Below, one piece after another: positions 63,679 to 64,000 of a DNA stretch of 64,000 nucleotides. The DNA comes from Rhodobacterales bacterium 32-67-9 (GTDB lineage: Bacteria > Pseudomonadota > Alphaproteobacteria > Rhodobacterales > Rhodobacteraceae). Made by a program: the position numbers and the translations under genes. The notes beneath the pieces were generated by a model, which was given only the letters and a program-made list of their open reading frames with translations, was not told the origin of the DNA and made no database searches. The DNA is taken from assembly GCA_002280515.1 (NCBI GenBank), contig NCEA01000024.1:1-64000 (forward strand), read 5' to 3'. Each line of letters starts with the position of its first letter. The stretch's first letter is position 1.

Positions 63679-64000
63679 ATCGCCTCCGCGATGAGGTGAA
63701 AGAAGGTGCCGGTCGCGAGGCCCCGGCGCGATCCTGTCTCAGGCACCGGATCGCCGTTGGCATCCACCACCCGCGCCAGCGCAATATCGGGTTGGTCGAC
63801 GATGGTCGAGTAGTGAAACTCGTGCCCCCTGAGCTTCGCCCCGCTTCCGTGGCCCGGAATGGCGGCATCAAGTTCGGCCAGCCGGTAGCCGAGATGCATC
63901 TTTCGCTTCTCGAACGAGGTCACGAGGCCGAGAAGCCCGGCCATCTCGTGCCGCTGCCCTTCCCGGTCGATAAGTGCCGCGCCCATCGCCATGTAGCCGC
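63675..64000 (-). CDS. cobB: Cobyrinate a,c-diamide synthase CobB, C-terminal end (partial)
   Basis: The last ~108 codons of a CobB/CbiA glutamine amidotransferase, whose 5' end is beyond the right edge. The visible part begins in the glutaminase domain (YMAMGAALIDREGQRHEMAGLL) and contains GHGSGAKLRGHEFHYSTI, with the conserved His-Glu pair of the class I glutaminase fold (GHEFHYS). The enzyme amidates side chains a and c of the corrin. Its stop overlaps the start of cobA. Confidence 0.9.
   Translation of the reverse strand, partial: GYMAMGAALIDREGQRHEMAGLLGLVTSFEKRKMHLGYRLAELDAAIPGHGSGAKLRGHEFHYSTIVDQPDIALARVVDANGDPVPETGSRRGLATGTFFHLIAEAI

Overview
The window is high-GC alphaproteobacterial DNA, most probably from a member of the Rhodobacteraceae. 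The evidence is a VPLPA-CTERM protein with its dedicated two-domain exosortase, a GTA-type spike base protein, a CcrM GANTC methyltransferase, the carboxynorspermidine pathway, and a cbtA/cbtB plus DUF1636 cobalamin locus. Gene density is high and many neighbours overlap at ATGA, GTGA or TTGA. No transposase, integrase, CRISPR array or rRNA operon was seen. There is one tRNA.

Region 1 (1 to about 25.2 kb) is an exopolysaccharide/capsule and exosortase locus. At the left edge lie an O-acetyltransferase, an SGNH esterase, a large spike-like protein and a convergent small spike base protein of the type found in gene transfer agent head spikes. Next come a secreted Ser/Thr-rich beta-helix protein, a GT2 glycosyltransferase and a VPLPA-CTERM protein. 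The core is two divergent arms. The minus arm encodes an AAA ATPase, a Wzz/GumC chain-length protein and a BY-type kinase. The plus arm encodes an ExoY-like priming sugar transferase with an in-frame TAG, the TPR lipoprotein PrsT, a Wza-like export protein, an outer-membrane barrel, the exosortase XrtD fused to EpsI, and a rhomboid protease. GT4 and GT2 glycosyltransferases, a hexapeptide acetyltransferase, a Wzx-like flippase and a phytase-like esterase follow. Together these would prime, assemble, flip, chain-length-control and export a polysaccharide, with the exosortase processing a surface protein. No Wzy polymerase is visible, so the locus probably continues to the left.

Region 2 (25.4 to 35.5 kb) is housekeeping: ArfB, a candidate small RNA with a mini-ORF, a YhhQ queuosine-precursor transporter, a second phytase-like esterase, MepA, a UMF1-type MFS transporter, a thioesterase, YggT, RecQ and a cytosolic hybrid histidine kinase.

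Region 3 (35.6 to 45.8 kb) holds an alpha-2-macroglobulin gene broken by a probable internal deletion, its usual partner pbpC, a thiolase lacking its N-terminus joined to a metallophosphoesterase lacking its C-terminus, and a PrpE-like phosphatase.

Region 4 (45.9 to 59.2 kb) carries the complete phosphorylated serine pathway (serA, serC and divergent serB), a type II asparaginase, an IalB-family protein, a GspE remnant, ccrM, rnhB, two small secreted proteins, a membrane-anchored winged-helix-like protein, the two carboxynorspermidine genes, a VOC protein and tRNA-Arg(CCT).

Region 5 (59.5 to 64 kb) has a LacI-type regulator and a cobalamin locus: cobF, cbtA and cbtB behind a cobalamin riboswitch, then a DUF1636 protein, cobA and the end of cobB, which runs off the right edge.

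Three lesions within about 33 kb (an amber codon and two deletion-like junctions) are either real gene decay or assembly error. They should be checked against reads before any biological conclusion is drawn.
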